Assembly (NCBI GenBank): GCA_903901425.1
Contig: CAIURC010000104.1
Location: 1-54,447, forward strand
Length of the DNA: 54,447 nucleotides
Origin: an uncultured Spartobacteria bacterium
Lineage (GTDB): Bacteria > Verrucomicrobiota > Verrucomicrobiia > Chthoniobacterales > Chthoniobacteraceae
Direction of reading: 5' to 3'
This document shows positions 9,117 through 19,279 of this stretch, piece by piece. Position numbers and translations under genes: made by a program. Every line of letters starts with the position of its first letter. Within the stretch, counting starts at the first letter, position 1. The notes under the pieces are model-generated. The model saw only the letters and a program-made list of their open reading frames with translations, was not told the DNA's origin and made no database searches.

Positions 9117-12100
9117 CTAGCCGCCGCCCACGCGTGCAACGTCGCGTGCGTTGATTTCGAAGGCCTCGTTCAATGCGTCGTCTCCGCTCAAGCCTTTGGC
9201 GGTTGCCGTGGCCAGCGCCTGAAGCACCCGCTTGTAGTCGCGCGGCATGACCTTCACGAACTTCGGCAGGAACGCATCCCAGTCGGCCAGCACATGCTGC
9301 GCTTTCCGGCTGCCAGTCAGCTCCGCATGGCGTTCCACGAGACGGCGTAGATGCACCACATCAGCGTCTTCAAGGGATTCAAGAGCAACCATCTGCTTGT
9401 TGCAGCGGGTGGCGAAATCCCCTTTCTCGTCGAGGATATAAGCAACCCCGCCGCTCATCCCGGCAGCGAAGTTGCGTCCGGTGGAACCCAAGACGACCAC
9501 GCGGCCGCCGGTCATGTATTCGCAGCCGTGGTCGCCCACGCCTTCCACCACGGTTTCCACGCCCGAGTTGCGGACACCGAACCGTTCCCCAGCAATGCCG
9601 GAGAAGTAGGCTTCGCCGGAGGTCGCACCGTAAAGGGCCACGTTCCCCAAGATGATGTTGTCCTCGGCAGCGAACGTCGCCTTTGCGTCGGGATAGACAA
9701 TCACCCGGCCACCGCTCAGGCCCTTGCCAACGTAATCATTGGCATCCCCTTCGAGTTCAATGGTGACTCCCTGCGGGACAAACGCACCGAGGCTCTGGCC
9801 GGCGCTCCCCTTGAACTTGAGATGGACCGTGCCGTCGGGAAGACCCGCCGGATACCTTTTGGTGATCTCGTTGCCGAGAATCGTTCCGACCACCCGGTTG
9901 GTGTTCTTGATGGGCAACTCGACGCGCACAGATTCGGCCCGCTCGATCGCCGGCTTGCATTTCTCCAGCAACACCGAGAGATCCAGCCCCTTCTCCAAAC
10001 CATGGTCTTGGGTCTCAGAGCAGAACCGGCCCACTTCAGGCCCCATGTTCGGCTGGTACAGGAGCTTCGAGAGATCGATCCCCTTCGCCTTCCAGTGGTT
10101 CACCGCGCGCCGCGGTTCGAGCACGTCCGTGCGGCCCACCAGTTCGTTCAAGGAACGGAACCCGAGTTGCGCCATGATCTCGCGAACTTCCTGAGCAATG
10201 AACCGCATGAAGTTCACCGTGTGAGCCGGGTCGCCTGTGAAGTTCTTGCGCAGTTCGGGATCCTGGGTGGCCACGCCAACCGGACAGGTGTTCAGGTGGC
10301 AGACGCGCATCATGATGCAGCCCAGCGTGACCAGAGGCGCGGTGGCGAACCCGAATTCCTCGGCGCCCAGCAGCGCGGCAACCACCACGTCACGGCCCGT
10401 TTTCAACTGGCCATCGGTTTCCACCACGATCCGGGACCGCAGTTTGTTCAGCACCAAGGTCTGATGGGTCTCGGCAAGGCCGAGTTCCCACGGGAGTCCG
10501 GCGTGTTTGATGGAGGTCTGGGGCGATGCACCAGTACCGCCATCGAACCCGGAGATCAGCACCACATCGGCATGTGCCTTGGCCACGCCCGTGGCGATGG
10601 TACCCACGCCCACTTCCGACACCAGTTTCACGCTGACCCGAGCCGCGCGGTTGGCGTTTTTCAGGTCGTGGATGAGTTCGGAAAGATCCTCGATCGAGTA
10701 AATGTCATGGTGCGGCGGGGGCGAAATCAGACCTACGCCCGGGGTCGAATGCCGGACCTTGGCGATCCACGGGTAGACCTTGCCACCGGGCAACTGGCCG
10801 CCTTCGCCGGGCTTCGCGCCCTGCGCCATCTTGATCTGGAGTTCGCGGGCCTGGGTGAGGTACAGGCTCGTGACACCGAACCGACCGGAAGCGACCTGCT
10901 TGATGGCGCTGTTCTTGGAGTCACCCTGTTCGTTGGTCCAGGTGTACCGGTCGGGATCTTCGCCGCCTTCGCCGGTGTTGCTCTTGCCACCAATCCGATT
11001 CATCGCAATGGCCAGACTTTCATGGGCCTCCTTGGAGATGGACCCGTAGCTCATCGCCCCTGTCTTGAACCGTTTAAGAATCGCCTCCACGGGTTCCACC
11101 TCCTCCAGGGAAACCGGGGTGCGCGGCTTGAAGTCGAGCAAACCGCGGAGAGTGAACATCTGATCCATCTGCTGGTTGACCAGCGACGAGTACGTCTTGA
11201 AGGTGTCGTAGTTGCCGTTACGCACCGCCTTCTGGAGGCTGTGGATGACCTGCGGGCTGAACAGGTGGGCTTCCCCTTCGTTCCGCCACTGGTAGTCGCC
11301 CCCCACTTCGAGCGTGCCCAAGTTCTCGACCCGTTCTGGAAACGCTTGGTGGTGCCTCGACAGGCTTTCCTCGGCGATCGCCGCGAGATCCGCACCCTCA
11401 ATCCGCGTGGCAGTGCCGGTGAAGTACTTTTCGACGACTTTCTGCTGAAGCCCAACGCATTCGAAGATCTGGGCGCCCATGTAGCTGTGAATGGTCGAGA
11501 TCCCGATCTTGGATGCGACCTTCACAATGCCCTTGGTCGCCGCCTTCACGAAGTTTTTGCACGCGGTGTAGTGATCCACGCCCACCAGCAACCCCTGACG
11601 GATCATGTCATCCAGCGTTTCAAACGCGAGATAAGGATTGATTCCGGCACACCCGTAACCGATCAGCGTGCAGAAGTGGTGGACCTCCTTGGGTTCACCA
11701 GACTCCAGAATAAGGCCGACCTTGGTCCGTTTGCCTTCGCGGATCAGGAAGTGGTGCAGGCCCGAAACCGCCAGTAGCGGCGGAATAGCTGCGTTCGCAC
11801 GGTCCACACCGCGGTCGCTCAGGATGATGAGGTTGATTCCCGCATCGATGTGGAGGCTGGCCTGGCGGCAAACCTCGTCCATCGCCGCCTCCAGACCCGC
11901 AGCGCCCTTGGCGGCTTCAAAAAGGGTCGGAATGGTCACGGACCGGAACTGCCCCTGGGCTACGTGCCGCAATTTCGCCAACTCTTCGTTGGTGATGATC
12001 GGGCTGGGCAGCTCAATCAAATGGCAGCTTTCCGGCGTCGGATCGAGCAGGTTGCGCTCCGGCCCAATTGTGGTGACGGAGGAGGTGACGATCTCCTCCC

Positions 12101-13703
12101 GGATGCAGTCGATCGGTGGATTGGTGACCTGCGCGAAGAGCTGTTTGAAGTAATCGTACAGGAGCTTGGACTTGTTGGAGAGCACCGCGAGGGGGATGTC
12201 GGTCCCCATGGAGCCCGTGGCTTCGACGCCGTCCTTGGCCATGGGAAGGAGCAGCTTACGCTCGTCCTCGAAGGTGTATCCAAATGCCAATTGCCGCTGA
12301 ACAACCGTTCCGTGGTCCGGACCGGGCACCTCGGGCGCATCGGCAATGTCCGCCAGCTTGATCAGGTTTTCGTCCAGCCACTGCCGGTACGGCTTCTCGG
12401 AGGCGATCTTGGCCTTGATCTCCTCGTCGGCAACGATCCTGCCCTCGTCCATGTTCACCAGAAACATGCGACCAGGCTGCAAACGGCCCTTCATCGCGAC
12501 CCGCTCAGGTTCCACCGGCAGCACGCCAGCCTCGGACGCCATGATGACCAAGTCATCCTTGGTCACGTAGTAGCGGGAGGGACGCAGCCCGTTCCGGTCC
12601 AGCGTGGCACCGATCATGGTGCCGTCGGTGAACACCACGGAGGCAGGACCATCCCAGGGCTCCATCAAGCAGGAATGGTATTCGTAGAAAGCCTTCTTCT
12701 CCTCGCTCATCGATTCGTGACCGCTCCACGGCTCCGGAATCATCATCATCATCGCGTGCGGCAGGGAGCGGCCGCCCATGACCAGAAGTTCGAGCACGTT
12801 GTCGAACATTGCAGAGTCCGAGCCGCTTGTGTTGACGATGGGCAGCACCTTGGTGATGTCCTCGCCGAATGAAGGACTCGCCAGCATCGGTTCGCGCGCC
12901 TTCATCCAGTTCACATTGCCTCGCAGCGTGTTGATCTCGCCGTTGTGCGCAATGTACCGGTACGGATGCGAGCGCTCCCAGCTCGGGAAAGTGTTGGTGG
13001 AGAACCGGGAATGGACCAAGGCCAGCGCCGAGTCCATCGCCGGATCCGCGAGGTCCAGGAAGTATTTCCCGACCTGCTCAGGCATGAGCATGCCCTTGTA
13101 AATCACCGTCCGACTCGAGATGCTCGGCGCGTACCAGAACTGGTCCAAGCCTGCCGTCCGGATCTTGCCGTGCGCCAGTTTGCGCAGCACGAAGAGCTTG
13201 CGCTCAAAGTCCACGTCGGTGGCACAACCGGCTGGCCGCTTCAAAAAGACCTGCCGGTGCTTCGGCTCGGATTTCCGGGCGGTCTCACCCAGCGAAGAAT
13301 TGTCAGTGGGCACGTCGCGCCAACCGAGAACCTCGATCCCTTCAGCCGCAGCCACTTCAGAGAAGGTTTTCTCGCTCTGGGCGCGGACGCCGGCATCGGG
13401 CGAGGTATAGACCATCCCCACCGCATACTGGCTCGGAGCGGGCAACTGGACCCCAGCGGCTCCCATGACCTTGGCGAAAAACCCATGCGGCAACTGCATG
13501 AGGATCCCGGCGCCGTCGCCGGTGTTGACCTCGCAGCCGCAGGCGCCCCGGTGGTCGAGGTTGATGAGAACGGTCAGAGCTTGCTGGATGATGTCGTGCG
13601 ACCGTTTGCCTTTCATCTGGCAGACAAATCCGACGCCGCATGCGTCATGCTCAAACTGGGGATCGTAGAGCCCCTGCTTCTCGGGAAGGCCGTTGTGGTT
13701 CAT
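9117..13703 (-). CDS. gltB: Glutamate synthase large (alpha) subunit
   Basis: The 1528-aa GltB starts at ATG 13703. This gives a 21-residue propeptide ahead of Cys22 (HDACGVGF), the N-terminal nucleophile of the class II glutaminase domain after maturation. The order is glutaminase (22 to about 420), central domain, FMN-binding synthase domain ([32 protein letters not shown]), 3Fe-4S ligands Cys1129, Cys1135 and Cys1140 ([16 protein letters not shown]), and the C-terminal GXGXG beta-helix domain. The same frame stays open about 112 codons further upstream, but that stretch is Trp/Arg/Lys-rich, unlike the family, and would bury the catalytic Cys, so I rejected it. First gene of gltBD. Confidence 0.97.
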   Translation of the reverse strand: MNHNGLPEKQGLYDPQFEHDACGVGFVCQMKGKRSHDIIQQALTVLINLDHRGACGCEVNTGDGAGILMQLPHGFFAKVMGAAGVQLPAPSQYAVGMVYTSPDAGVRAQSEKTFSEVAAAEGIEVLGWRDVPTDNSSLGETARKSEPKHRQVFLKRPAGCATDVDFERKLFVLRKLAHGKIRTAGLDQFWYAPSISSRTVIYKGMLMPEQVGKYFLDLADPAMDSALALVHSRFSTNTFPSWERSHPYRYIAHNGEINTLRGNVNWMKAREPMLASPSFGEDITKVLPIVNTSGSDSAMFDNVLELLVMGGRSLPHAMMMMIPEPWSGHESMSEEKKAFYEYHSCLMEPWDGPASVVFTDGTMIGATLDRNGLRPSRYYVTKDDLVIMASEAGVLPVEPERVAMKGRLQPGRMFLVNMDEGRIVADEEIKAKIASEKPYRQWLDENLIKLADIADAPEVPGPDHGTVVQRQLAFGYTFEDERKLLLPMAKDGVEATGSMGTDIPLAVLSNKSKLLYDYFKQLFAQVTNPPIDCIREEIVTSSVTTIGPERNLLDPTPESCHLIELPSPIITNEELAKLRHVAQGQFRSVTIPTLFEAAKGAAGLEAAMDEVCRQASLHIDAGINLIILSDRGVDRANAAIPPLLAVSGLHHFLIREGKRTKVGLILESGEPKEVHHFCTLIGYGCAGINPYLAFETLDDMIRQGLLVGVDHYTACKNFVKAATKGIVKVASKIGISTIHSYMGAQIFECVGLQQKVVEKYFTGTATRIEGADLAAIAEESLSRHHQAFPERVENLGTLEVGGDYQWRNEGEAHLFSPQVIHSLQKAVRNGNYDTFKTYSSLVNQQMDQMFTLRGLLDFKPRTPVSLEEVEPVEAILKRFKTGAMSYGSISKEAHESLAIAMNRIGGKSNTGEGGEDPDRYTWTNEQGDSKNSAIKQVASGRFGVTSLYLTQARELQIKMAQGAKPGEGGQLPGGKVYPWIAKVRHSTPGVGLISPPPHHDIYSIEDLSELIHDLKNANRAARVSVKLVSEVGVGTIATGVAKAHADVVLISGFDGGTGASPQTSIKHAGLPWELGLAETHQTLVLNKLRSRIVVETDGQLKTGRDVVVAALLGAEEFGFATAPLVTLGCIMMRVCHLNTCPVGVATQDPELRKNFTGDPAHTVNFMRFIAQEVREIMAQLGFRSLNELVGRTDVLEPRRAVNHWKAKGIDLSKLLYQPNMGPEVGRFCSETQDHGLEKGLDLSVLLEKCKPAIERAESVRVELPIKNTNRVVGTILGNEITKRYPAGLPDGTVHLKFKGSAGQSLGAFVPQGVTIELEGDANDYVGKGLSGGRVIVYPDAKATFAAEDNIILGNVALYGATSGEAYFSGIAGERFGVRNSGVETVVEGVGDHGCEYMTGGRVVVLGSTGRNFAAGMSGGVAYILDEKGDFATRCNKQMVALESLEDADVVHLRRLVERHAELTGSRKAQHVLADWDAFLPKFVKVMPRDYKRVLQALATATAKGLSGDDALNEAFEINARDVARVGGG

Positions 13704-13998
13704 CGTTGGGTGGGTCTGTGGTGAAGGCTGGCGGGGGCCGGAAGCCCCCAAAAATCCGGCGCATCCTAGAGGCCAAGCCCCGCCATGGAAATGACTTTTT
13801 GCAATCTTTTGCACCCAAAACCCGGTTTTGAGCCAAAAAAATGCCTTCCGACCCCATTTTGTAACCCAAAAAACGCCCTTTTCACCCCTCAGCGCGACAC
13901 ACTTTCGCCAACGACTGTCGTTCTCCCCCTTCGCCCACCCGGCTTGCTTTTCACCCTCCTCTCCGCACATCCTCCTCGAACATTCCTCCGCTCTCCCC
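13704..13998. promoter_or_regulatory. Divergent control region of gltB and the HMA-like gene
   Basis: This 295-base region separates two divergent genes and carries A/T-rich patches (13790-13875) in an otherwise GC-rich sequence, consistent with promoters in both directions. No clear operator, sigma-54 site or riboswitch was recognised. Confidence 0.4.
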
Positions 13999-14517
13999 AT
14001 GAAAACCACGCTTCTCTCCGTTTCTTTGGCCCTGTTCACCGTCAGTGCCTCACTCCTCGCTGAATCCTCTGTTCAACTTTCCGGTGTCCATCTCTGCTGC
14101 CGGAGTTGCGTGACCGGCGCCGAAAAGGCTGTGGCCAAGGTTTCCGGAGCCACCGCCACGGTGGATTCGAGCGCGGGCACCGTTTTGATCAAAGCCCCCG
14201 ACGCAGCTGCGGCCCAGAAAGCAGTAAACTCCTTGGTGGACGCCGGGTACTATGGCACGAGCGCCGATTCGGCGATCAAACCCAAATCCACCTCCAGCGC
14301 TGGCTCTCCCAAAACCTCCAAACTCGTATTGAAAGAGGTGCACCTGTGCTGCGGAAAATGCGTGAAGGCGGTGAAAGACGCCGTGGGCAGCGTCAAGGGC
14401 GTGACCGGCGACACAGCCAGCAAGGGCGCAAAAACCTTCGAGGTCACCGGGGATTTCGCACCGGCCGAAGTGTTTGCTGCCTTGGGAAAAGCCGGGCTCT
14501 CCGGAAAGGCTGAGTAA
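13999..14517 (+). CDS. Secreted protein with two HMA-like CCxxC domains
   Basis: The 172-aa protein has a clear signal peptide ([21 protein letters not shown], cleavage near 21-22). Two tandem ferredoxin-fold, heavy-metal-associated-like domains follow. The first carries HLCCRSC (Cys33, Cys34, Cys37) and the second HLCCGKC (Cys117, Cys118, Cys121). The usual HMA motif is GMTCxxC; here a double Cys precedes the x2-Cys and the Gly-Met is replaced by His-Leu. A Ser/Thr/Lys-rich linker (93-108) joins the domains. A soft-metal or copper sequestration role outside the cytoplasm is inferred, not shown. The start at ATG 13999 was chosen for its signal peptide; the frame stays open upstream. Neighbours give no metal-transport context. 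Confidence 0.8.
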   Translation: MKTTLLSVSLALFTVSASLLAESSVQLSGVHLCCRSCVTGAEKAVAKVSGATATVDSSAGTVLIKAPDAAAAQKAVNSLVDAGYYGTSADSAIKPKSTSSAGSPKTSKLVLKEVHLCCGKCVKAVKDAVGSVKGVTGDTASKGAKTFEVTGDFAPAEVFAALGKAGLSGKAE

Positions 14518-14538
14518 TCGGACGCGGGCTGCGCTTGG

Positions 14539-14558
14539 GCATCCGCCTCACCGGATGC
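14539..14558. terminator. Short stem-loop between convergent genes
   Basis: A 7-bp stem (GCATCCG / CGGATGC) with a 6-base loop sits between the stops of the convergent HMA-like and cupin genes. No U-tract is present, so the terminator role is tentative. Confidence 0.4.
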
Positions 14559-14583
14559 CAGCGGAGCCGGAGTGTGCCTCGGA

Positions 14584-14997
14584 TCAGGCCTTCAAACCCC
14601 GCCAAGGTTCCTCTTCAGCGACCTCCACGGTCATCGGCCCCTCAATTTTGGCCGGAGTCAGAATCGCCAGAAAATCCACCTCCGCATTGGAGACGTTGTA
14701 AGAGCCGTGGATCACGCCCTTGGGGATGTAAATGGCGTCGCCAGCCTTGAGCACCTGCTTTTCCTGCTCGTACCACTGCTCCAGTTCACCCGAGAGCACG
14801 TAGATGATCTCGTCCATCTCGGGGTGCTTGTGAAACCCGTGGCTGAATCCGGGAGCCAGCTGCGCACGGACGAACACGAGGGAATCGCTCTGGACGGTTC
14901 CCGGCCGGGTGTACCAGTGGTGGGTGCGTCCGGGGAGCTGCTCGAGTTCGGTCTGCGCGTAGGTGAGGAATTTCCAGGGGAGATTCGGGTTTGCCAT
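14584..14997 (-). CDS. Single-domain cupin protein
   Basis: The 137-aa protein contains both cupin motifs in canonical spacing. Motif 1 is Gly50-x5-His56-x-His58-x4-Glu63-x6-Gly70, and motif 2 is Gly86-x5-Pro92-x-Gly94-x2-His97-x3-Asn101. The metal-binding triad His56/His58/Glu63 plus His97 is intact, so it should bind a divalent metal. Small cupins serve as isomerases, dioxygenases or ligand-binding regulators, and the substrate cannot be read from sequence. ATG 14997 is preferred over an upstream in-frame start because it gives the typical MANPN...WKFL beginning. It is divergent from the Tm-1-like gene at 15140. Confidence 0.88.
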   Translation of the reverse strand: MANPNLPWKFLTYAQTELEQLPGRTHHWYTRPGTVQSDSLVFVRAQLAPGFSHGFHKHPEMDEIIYVLSGELEQWYEQEKQVLKAGDAIYIPKGVIHGSYNVSNAEVDFLAILTPAKIEGPMTVEVAEEEPWRGLKA

Positions 14998-15139
14998 GCT
15001 CCACCTATGCCCGAGGCGACGCCCAGCGTCCAAACGGTTCCCCTATCCCGGGTCCACCTGTTGCTTGCCGCAATCCACACCCGCGCAGGTTCCTGTTGCC
15101 TCCGGGCTGCCGGACGCGCCAGATAGAGGGCCACCCGCC

Positions 15140-16375
15140 ATGAACATCGCCGTCCTAGGAACTCTCGACACCAAAGGTCTCGAACACGCATTTGTCGCCG
15201 ACCAGATCCGACTCCGCGGCCATCACCCGGTTCTGATTGATGTGGGAACCGGGGAACCACCCTCCACGCGACCCACTGTCACCCGGGAGGAAGTAGCGGC
15301 GGCTGCCGGAATCTCGCTGACCGACGTCCTCGCCAAACGCGATCGCGGCGTCGCTGTTGCCGCGATGTCGACCGCCGCGCCTGCGCTGCTCGCCCGGCTC
15401 CATGCCGAGGGCCGGATTGACGGCGTGATTTCGCTGGGAGGCGGCGGCGGAACAGCCATCGCAACGGCGGCGATGCGCGTGCTGCCGATTGGGTTTCCGA
15501 AGCTGATGGTGTCGACCCTGGCCAGCGGCAACACCGCCCAGTACGTCGGAGTCAAAGACATCGTGATGATGCCCAGCATCGTCGACGTCGCCGGACTGAA
15601 CCGGATCTCCCGCGAGATCCTCGCCCGCGCCGCTGGCGCAATCTGCGGGATGGTGGAAACGCATTCGCCGGGGGCAGAATCCGACCAGCCTTTGATTGTA
15701 GCCAGCATGTTTGGCAACACCACGGACTGCGTCCAGCAGGCGAAGAAACATCTGGAGGCCGCCGGATACGAAGTGCTGGTGTTCCATGCCACCGGCACCG
15801 GGGGCCGCACCATGGAGTCGCTGATTGAAAGCGGCATGGTGTCCGGCGTTCTGGACATCACCACCACCGAGTGGGCCGACGAGGTGGTCGGCGGCGTGCT
15901 CGGTGCTGGCCCCAACCGCCTCGAGGCGGCGGCTAGCCACGGGGTTCCCGCGGTGGTCTGCCCGGGCTGCCTGGACATGGTAAACTTTCAGGCCCCGGAA
16001 ACCGTGCCCGACCGGTTCAAGGGCCGGACATTCTACCACCATAACCCGCAGGTCACGCTGCTGCGGACCAACGCGGAGGAATGCCGCGAGATTGGGACGG
16101 TGGTTGCGGAAAAGATCAACCTCTCCACCGGCCCCGTGGAGGTTCTGCTGCCGCTGCGCGCGATCAGCATCATCAGCGCACCCGGCCAGCCCTTTCACGA
16201 TCCCGCGGCAGATCAGGCCCTTTTTGATTCCATTCGGTCCGGCCTGCGCACGGACATCCCCGTGCACAGCCTCGACACCGAAATCAACGCGCCCGAGTTT
16301 GCCAAGGCCTGCGCAGACGCCCTGCTTCGGGCAATCGCCGCGGCACAGGCGAGGATGGATTCCGGGCACCTCTGA
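15140..16375 (+). CDS. Tm-1-like ATP-binding (UPF0261) family protein
   Basis: The 411-aa protein is full length for UPF0261. It opens with MNIAVLGTLDTKG (ATP-binding Tm-1-like N-domain), has the Gly-rich loop SLGGGGGT at 98-105, a TLASGNTAQYVG segment, and the C-terminal half with FHATGTGGRTMESLI and ITTTEWADE. In plants the N-domain protein Tm-1 inhibits tobamovirus replicase. Bacterial and fungal homologues are thought to be small-molecule enzymes, sometimes near TIM-barrel signal-transduction partners; none is adjacent here. The start codon follows a GC-rich leader without a Shine-Dalgarno sequence. The frame remains open upstream, but that stretch has no family similarity. Confidence 0.9.
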   Translation: MNIAVLGTLDTKGLEHAFVADQIRLRGHHPVLIDVGTGEPPSTRPTVTREEVAAAAGISLTDVLAKRDRGVAVAAMSTAAPALLARLHAEGRIDGVISLGGGGGTAIATAAMRVLPIGFPKLMVSTLASGNTAQYVGVKDIVMMPSIVDVAGLNRISREILARAAGAICGMVETHSPGAESDQPLIVASMFGNTTDCVQQAKKHLEAAGYEVLVFHATGTGGRTMESLIESGMVSGVLDITTTEWADEVVGGVLGAGPNRLEAAASHGVPAVVCPGCLDMVNFQAPETVPDRFKGRTFYHHNPQVTLLRTNAEECREIGTVVAEKINLSTGPVEVLLPLRAISIISAPGQPFHDPAADQALFDSIRSGLRTDIPVHSLDTEINAPEFAKACADALLRAIAAAQARMDSGHL

Positions 16376-16426
16376 TACCCATTCTCCCCCGTTCTGGTCC
16401 GCCCCGCCTCCCCTGCCTGAGCTACG

Positions 16427-17164
16427 TCAAAACTCCGAGTGCAACTCGACGGGCTTGGCCTTGGCCTTCGTCCGCGCGCGGATGTTGAGGGTCTCCACCA
16501 GGAACGAGAACGCCATCGCGAAGTAGATGTAGCCTTTGTTGATGTGCTGGCCGCAGCCTTCGGCCACCAGCATCACGCCCACCATCATCAGGAAGCTCAG
16601 GGCCAGCATTTTTACGGTGGGATGCCGCTGCACAAACGCGCTGATTGAACCGGAAGCCGCCAGCATGACCCCCATCGCCAGCATGACTGCCGCAATCATG
16701 ACGCCAATCTGCTGCGCCACGCCCACCGCCGTAATCACCGAGTCGAGCGAGAACACGATGTCGATCAGCACAATCTGCGCGATCACCGCCCCAAACGACG
16801 CCCGGACACGGGAAGTGTGCTCATGGTCCCCACCCTCCAACGCCCCGTGCACTTCCTTGACGCTTTTCCAGATCAGAAAGACGCCACCCCCCAGCATCAC
16901 CAGGTCCTTCCCGGAAAAGCCGTGCCCCGCCACCTCAAACAACACCTTGGTCAGCCGGGTCAACCAGAACACCGAGCACAGCAGTAGGACCCGGCAGACC
17001 AACCCCAGCATCAGCCCGAGCGACCGGGCACTGGCCTGACGGTCCGAGGGCAGTTTTCCCGCCAGAATCGCAATGAAAATGATGTTGTCGATCCCCAGCA
17101 CGATCTCCAACACCGTGAGAGTCAACAAACTCAGCCACATCTGCGGATCCAGAGCCCAGTTCAT
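16427..17164 (-). CDS. TerC-family integral membrane protein
   Basis: The 245-aa protein has seven predicted membrane helices and the family's conserved acidic intramembrane motifs ExxLGIDNIIF (Glu20, Asp26) and DIVFSLDSVITAVG (Asp135, Asp141). A His/Glu-rich loop, GGDHEHTSR (111-119), lies between helices. TerC-type proteins (YgdQ/YoaE/Alx/MeeF relatives) include manganese exporters that protect or metallate exported proteins. Metal specificity here is inferred from family only. It is divergent from the secreted hydrolase gene at 17260 and convergent with the Tm-1-like gene. No riboswitch (yybP-ykoY type) was recognised in its upstream 95 bases. Confidence 0.92.
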   Translation of the reverse strand: MNWALDPQMWLSLLTLTVLEIVLGIDNIIFIAILAGKLPSDRQASARSLGLMLGLVCRVLLLCSVFWLTRLTKVLFEVAGHGFSGKDLVMLGGGVFLIWKSVKEVHGALEGGDHEHTSRVRASFGAVIAQIVLIDIVFSLDSVITAVGVAQQIGVMIAAVMLAMGVMLAASGSISAFVQRHPTVKMLALSFLMMVGVMLVAEGCGQHINKGYIYFAMAFSFLVETLNIRARTKAKAKPVELHSEF

Positions 17165-17259
17165 GCGGCCATGAGAATTCCGCTTTTCCCGGTCCGGTAA
17201 AGGGAATTCCGCTGGGATTGCATCTTCGCATTGCCCCCGGAATACTTACCGCTCCTCAA

Positions 17260-19263
17260 ATGAACCCCCGCGTGCTCCCCCTCCTCTGCCTCCTCGGTTC
17301 TGCCGCAACTGCCCCGCTCCTGGCCCAGACTGCAACGCCGCCACCCACCCCGGCTCCCAGCACCCAGACACCGCCGCCCGGCGTGCCCGTACCAGAGACC
17401 GACCGCGCCGCACTCGAGGAATCCCTCGGATCGCTCCGGACAAAGATCGCCGGGTTGGAGGCCAAAAAAGAGCCGCTCCTGCCCGACATCGAGATCTTCC
17501 ACAAAGCCGTCCATGACGCGCTCCGGTACGACGAAATTTTTGACCTGAAACAGGTCGTCGCAGCGAAACAACTCCTGGAGGAGGGACACCGACGCGCGGA
17601 TGCGCTGGCAGCGGGATCGGCGCCGTGGACCACCGCCTCCGGCACCATCGTACGCGGGTACAGGTCCCGCATCGACGACTCGATCCAGCCCTACGGCATG
17701 GTGCTTCCAGAAGGATGGCAGGAAAAAAAGGGATCCCCCGGGATGCCCCTCTACACATGGTGCCACGGACGAAGCAACGTCCTCTCGGAACTGGCCTTCC
17801 TTGCCGAGCGCATGAAAAAACCCGGCGAGTTCGCGCCGGCCAACGCCCTGGTGGTCCACATCTACGGGCGGTTTTGCAACGCCACAAAGTTTGCCGGGGA
17901 AACCGACTTTTTCGAGGCAACGGACTCCGTCCGGCAACGATACCCGGTGGACGACCAGCGCTGGGTCGTGGTTGGGTTTTCGATGGGGGGGGCATCCACC
18001 TGGCATCTGGCTGCCCATCACGCCGGCCTCTTTGCTGCCGCAAGCCCAGGCGCAGGATTCGCCGAGACCGCCGTGTACGCCCGTGTTTTTGATCCCGGCA
18101 AAACGCCTCCGCCGTGGTGGGAACAGATGCTCTGGCGCCAGTACGACGCCACCGTCTGCGCGGAGAACCTCTTCAACGTCCCGGTGGTCGCCTATTCCGG
18201 GGAAACCGATCCGCAGATCCAGTCGGCCCATATCATGCGGGACGCCATGACCGCAGAGGGGCTTTCGCTGGAACATCTGGTTGGCCCCAACACGGGCCAC
18301 AAGTACGAGCCGGAAACCAAAAAGAAACTGGACGCCAGACTCGCCGAACTGGCGGCCGCGGGCCGGGAACTGGTTCCCAAAAAGGTCCGGTTCACCACAT
18401 ACACCCTGCGTTATCCCCGGATGGAATGGATCACGCTGACCGGCCTCGAACAGCACTGGGAACGCGCCCGGATCGAGGCATCGATCACCGGTCCAAGCCA
18501 GCTCCAGATCCAGACCCGCAACATCGCCCGTTTCGAGATCCAGTTCCCGGCTGCGGCTCCGTGCCCGTTTGAAAAAGCCCCCGCCATCGAGGTCGACGGG
18601 CAACCCCTGGAAGGCCCATGGCCCCCAAAAGACGGCTGGCACGCAAAATTTGAAAAGTCCGGCGGCAAATGGAGCCTTGCCGGGACAATACCCCCGAATG
18701 GACTCCGCAAAACCCACGGGCTCACCGGCCCAATCGACGACGCCTTCATGGACGCCTTCGTTTTTGTGCGCCCCACAGGAACGCCGCTCCATCCCACCGT
18801 CGGCAAATGGGTGGACTCCGAAATGCAGCGCGCATTCCCCCAGTGGCGCACCGTTTTCCGGGGAGAAGCGCCGGTCCGGGACGATCAATCGGTCACCGAG
18901 GCGGACATTGCCTCGAAAAATCTGGTGCTCTGGGGGGACCCCTCCAGCAACAGCCTCCTCCGGCGGATCCTCCCGATGCTGCCTCTGGAATGGACACGGA
19001 ACACGGTGAAACTCGGGCGCACCGAGCTTTCCGCGGAACACCATGTGCCGGTTCTCATTTACCCCAACCCGCTCAACCCGGCCCGGTACGTGGTCATCAA
19101 CAGCAGTTTTACCTTCAGGGAAGGGAGTTCGGTGACCAACTCCCAGCAAACTCCGAAACTCCCGGACTGGGCCCTGGTGGACCTGCGCACGCCCCCTTCA
19201 AAGGAGGCGCCCGGCCTGATCCACGACGCCGGCTTTTTTGATGAACACTGGAAACTCCGCTGA
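17260..19263 (+). CDS. Large secreted alpha/beta hydrolase (prolyl-oligopeptidase/esterase fold)
   Basis: The 667-aa protein has a signal peptide (1-22), a Pro/Thr-rich linker (25-45) and a helical region. An alpha/beta-hydrolase domain follows, with GFSMGGAS (nucleophile Ser241), probable acid Asp317 (SGETDPQ) and His347 (NTGHKYE). These mark the S9/esterase fold used by many peptidase-like and acetyl-xylan or feruloyl esterase proteins. The C-terminal ~290 residues form a beta-rich accessory region with no clear match, ending with YPNPLNPARYVVINS, seen in verrucomicrobial and planctomycetal 'peptidase' proteins. ATG 17260 is chosen for its signal peptide. Sixteen bases separate it from cstA, so the two are likely co-transcribed. 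Substrate unknown. Confidence 0.85.
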   Translation: MNPRVLPLLCLLGSAATAPLLAQTATPPPTPAPSTQTPPPGVPVPETDRAALEESLGSLRTKIAGLEAKKEPLLPDIEIFHKAVHDALRYDEIFDLKQVVAAKQLLEEGHRRADALAAGSAPWTTASGTIVRGYRSRIDDSIQPYGMVLPEGWQEKKGSPGMPLYTWCHGRSNVLSELAFLAERMKKPGEFAPANALVVHIYGRFCNATKFAGETDFFEATDSVRQRYPVDDQRWVVVGFSMGGASTWHLAAHHAGLFAAASPGAGFAETAVYARVFDPGKTPPPWWEQMLWRQYDATVCAENLFNVPVVAYSGETDPQIQSAHIMRDAMTAEGLSLEHLVGPNTGHKYEPETKKKLDARLAELAAAGRELVPKKVRFTTYTLRYPRMEWITLTGLEQHWERARIEASITGPSQLQIQTRNIARFEIQFPAAAPCPFEKAPAIEVDGQPLEGPWPPKDGWHAKFEKSGGKWSLAGTIPPNGLRKTHGLTGPIDDAFMDAFVFVRPTGTPLHPTVGKWVDSEMQRAFPQWRTVFRGEAPVRDDQSVTEADIASKNLVLWGDPSSNSLLRRILPMLPLEWTRNTVKLGRTELSAEHHVPVLIYPNPLNPARYVVINSSFTFREGSSVTNSQQTPKLPDWALVDLRTPPSKEAPGLIHDAGFFDEHWKLR

Positions 19264-19279
19264 CACCCTCTTTTAACCC

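Noticed and set aside
9351-11777. 808-codon open frame on the plus strand
   Set aside because: It lies entirely opposite gltB; its Arg/His/Gly-rich translation shows no family features and is explained by high GC.
13704-14039. Upstream extension of gltB by 112 codons
   Set aside because: It would place the catalytic N-terminal Cys deep inside the protein, and the added residues are Trp/Lys/Arg-rich without similarity.
17161-19149. 662-codon open frame on the minus strand
   Set aside because: Opposite the secreted hydrolase, which has a signal peptide and intact Ser/Asp/His motifs; the minus frame has none.
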